Notes under the pieces: generated by a model
The model's database searches: none
The model's input: the letters and a program-made list of their open reading frames with translations, nothing else
Told to the model about the DNA's origin: nothing
Shown here: one piece after another, positions 62,223-64,000 of the stretch
How the letters are laid out: the number at the start of each line of letters is the position of its first letter
Position numbering within the stretch: position 1 is the first letter of the stretch
Source of the DNA: Mesonia oceanica
GTDB taxonomy: Bacteria; Bacteroidota; Bacteroidia; Flavobacteriales; Flavobacteriaceae
Direction: 5' to 3'
Length of the DNA stretch: 64,000 nucleotides
NCBI RefSeq assembly: GCF_902499555.1
Contig: NZ_CABVMM010000006.1
Coordinates: 62,001-126,000, forward strand
Made by a program: the position numbers and the translations under genes

Positions 62223-63962
62223 TTAAAAAAGCTCTTTTAGATATTTAAAGTTAGATTTAGCATTGTCAATAACCTCGGCAGTTCTTCCATTCAACATTAA
62301 TTTACTCATACTTTTAGCAAAGCCTTTCATTTGTTCAAATTTAATTTCAGGAGGCATTGCCAGTGCAGCAGGATCGGTATAAATATTGACGAGTGCAGGA
62401 CCTTTATGGGCAAAAGCTTCCTCAATGGCAAGCGCTACATCGGTCGATTTTTTAGCTTCCCAAGCTTTAATGTTCATGGCCGCTGCTAATTTTGCAAAAT
62501 CCGGGTTATCCATATCCGTTTGCCAATCTGGATAACCTTCAACTTCCATTTCCAATTTCACCATTCCTAAACAACGGTTATTAAAAACGATAATTTTTAC
62601 AGGAATTTTATACTGGCTAATGGTCATTAAATCACCTAAAAGCATGGTAAGTCCGCCGTCACCACAAAGCGCTACAACTTGTCGGTCGGGATGACCTAAG
62701 CCGGCGCCCATAGCCATAGGCATTGCATTTGCCATCGAACCGTGATTAAATGAGCCTGTTAGGTATCTGTTTTTTCTTCCTTTTAAATAACGTGCCGCCC
62801 ATACAGCAGACATTCCTGTATCTACGGTAAAAATAGCATCGTCTGTGGCCAATTTATCGATAAGCGAAGCGACATATTCAGGATGTATTTTTTCCTGTTC
62901 ACTTTTTGCATCTACATAACTAGCATATTTTTCCTCTAAATCTTTATGTAACTCCCGCATTTCTTTTAAGTAGCTATCATCTGTCTTAGCAGTTATTTGC
63001 GGCAATAATGTGGTTAGCGTGTCTTTGATGCTTCCGTGATACCCATAATCTACTTTCGCCCTTCTTCCTATACGTTCAGGCTTCGTATCTATTTGTATGA
63101 TGATATTTTTTTCCGGAAGAAATTCAGTATAAGGAAAATCGGTTCCCAATAACAACAATACCTCAGCTTCGTGCATCGACTTAAAGCCAGATTTGTTACC
63201 CAATAATCCGTTAAGGCCTACTGCATAATCATTATCTTCTTTATCAAAGAAAATTTTTCCGCGAAAGCTAAAGCCCAATGGAGCATTTAGTTTTTCTGCC
63301 AAGTGCATCACTTCTTGCTGAGCATCACGACAGCCGTGACCGGCGTAGAGCATTATTTTTTTATGACTATTAATTACTTCAGCGAGTTCTTTTATTTTTT
63401 CTTCAGAAGGAATAACTCTGGAATCGGTGAAATAGTTTTGTTCAGCGGTTGTTACTTCTTTAGCATCTGCGGAAGCGATATCGCCCGGTAAACCAACTAC
63501 TCCTACTCCTTTTTGTTGAATGGCGTGTTGAATGGCCGACTGGAATCCGTGAACCGCCTGAACGGGGGTATTGGCCATAAAACAATATTTGCTACAGTCG
63601 TCGAAAAGCTTGGTAACATTGGTTTCCTGAAAATTGTCCAGACCGAGTTTATCGGTAGTTACGGTTGAAGCAATGGCAATTACAGGATTTCCCGCGCGGT
63701 TGGCATCGTAAAGGCCATTTACCAGATGAACGTGTCCGGGGCCGCTACTTCCCATACAGCAACCAATTCCGTCAAGTTCAGCATCCATAGAAGCCGCATA
63801 GGCTCCCGCCTCTTCGTGCCTTACGTGTATCCATTGCAAACGCCCGTCCCTACGAACGGCGTCGTTCACAGGATTCAGGCTATCACCGGTTACGGCATAA
63901 ACTCTTTTGACACCGGCGTTTACCAGCATTTCCACTAAAATATCTGCAACATTTTTAGACAT
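62223..63962 (-). CDS. poxB: PoxB-like pyruvate:quinone oxidoreductase (thiamine pyrophosphate enzyme)
   Basis: At 579 residues it has the three domains of the TPP family: N-terminal pyrimidine-binding domain (GVKRVYAVTGDSLNPVNDAVRR, RHEEAGAYAASMDAEL with the catalytic Glu), central FAD-type domain, and C-terminal TPP domain (MAMGAGLGHPDRQVVALCGDGGLTMLLGDLMTISQYKIPVKIIVFNN). Length and the C-terminal tail (SKLMLNGRTAEVIDNAKSNFKYLKELF) fit PoxB, which oxidises pyruvate to acetate and CO2 and reduces quinone at the membrane. It converges with the glutamate-synthase-like gene, so it is transcribed separately. Acetolactate-synthase-type activity is an alternative that sequence alone does not fully exclude. 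Confidence 0.88.
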   Translation of the reverse strand: MSKNVADILVEMLVNAGVKRVYAVTGDSLNPVNDAVRRDGRLQWIHVRHEEAGAYAASMDAELDGIGCCMGSSGPGHVHLVNGLYDANRAGNPVIAIASTVTTDKLGLDNFQETNVTKLFDDCSKYCFMANTPVQAVHGFQSAIQHAIQQKGVGVVGLPGDIASADAKEVTTAEQNYFTDSRVIPSEEKIKELAEVINSHKKIMLYAGHGCRDAQQEVMHLAEKLNAPLGFSFRGKIFFDKEDNDYAVGLNGLLGNKSGFKSMHEAEVLLLLGTDFPYTEFLPEKNIIIQIDTKPERIGRRAKVDYGYHGSIKDTLTTLLPQITAKTDDSYLKEMRELHKDLEEKYASYVDAKSEQEKIHPEYVASLIDKLATDDAIFTVDTGMSAVWAARYLKGRKNRYLTGSFNHGSMANAMPMAMGAGLGHPDRQVVALCGDGGLTMLLGDLMTISQYKIPVKIIVFNNRCLGMVKLEMEVEGYPDWQTDMDNPDFAKLAAAMNIKAWEAKKSTDVALAIEEAFAHKGPALVNIYTDPAALAMPPEIKFEQMKGFAKSMSKLMLNGRTAEVIDNAKSNFKYLKELF

Positions 63963-64000
63963 AAACCTTAATTTTTAAAATAATTTTATCGTAATACTTA

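Overview
The window is chromosomal DNA of a Bacteroidota bacterium, most likely a marine member of the Flavobacteriaceae. The evidence is low GC, Bacteroidota-type promoters (TTTG, about 19-21 bp, then TAnnTTTG), leaders without Shine-Dalgarno sites, two SusC/SusD pairs, hybrid regulators that combine a propeller sensor with AraC, a sulfatase, and aa3-type oxidase genes. I cannot name the genus. No tRNA, rRNA or CRISPR array was seen.

Layout. (1) 1-340 is the start of a bifunctional aldolase/dehydrogenase of rhamnose catabolism, leaving the window on the minus strand. (2) 0.7-12.8 kb is a defence island: a RelE/ParE-type toxin-antitoxin pair, an unknown protein, a SIR2-like protein flanked by attC-like sequences, a four-gene operon with a Shedu-like nuclease and an HNH endonuclease, McrBC, a membrane-anchored nuclease-like protein, a nucleotidyltransferase remnant, and an AbiEi/AbiEii-type pair. 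(3) 13.1-23.5 kb is a phosphate-oriented SusCD locus, with a glycerophosphodiesterase-like/alkaline phosphatase fusion and a one-protein regulator whose phosphorelay domains look degenerate. (4) 24.2-25.1 kb is a block of tandem repeats. (5) 25.2-43.9 kb is a polysaccharide utilization locus for an acetylated, rhamnose-containing, probably sulfated glycan: GntR regulator, two SGNH/CE12 esterases (one with two domains), GH2, rhamnose mutarotase, sulfatase, GH31, PL1-like lyase and SusD/SusC. (6) 44.9-53.2 kb holds regulators and stress-type small membrane proteins. (7) 54.0-60.2 kb is a compact respiratory operon that encodes an aa3-type oxidase together with a Rieske/cytochrome b complex. (8) 60.2-64.0 kb holds a glutamate-synthase-like flavoprotein and a PoxB-like pyruvate oxidase.

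The strongest unexplained signal is regulatory. Five promoters share a 19-bp motif close to GCAGTATAGTACAGGATAC, always exactly 19 bp upstream of a TAnnTTT-type -7 element. They precede the aldolase, the CE12/GH2 genes, GH31, the lyase and SusC. This ties the rhamnose gene at the left edge to the glycan locus 25 kb away, across the defence island and the phosphatase locus. A second shared site, TGCTAC-N4-GTAGCA, lies exactly 21 bp upstream of the -7 element of both the HdeD operon and a secreted PepSY-like gene.

A hairpin repeat family, with two subtypes whose arms differ in a compensated way, fills the gene-free stretches at 30.4-30.9 and 61.8-62.0 kb. A related sequence is part of the tandem block at 24.4 kb.
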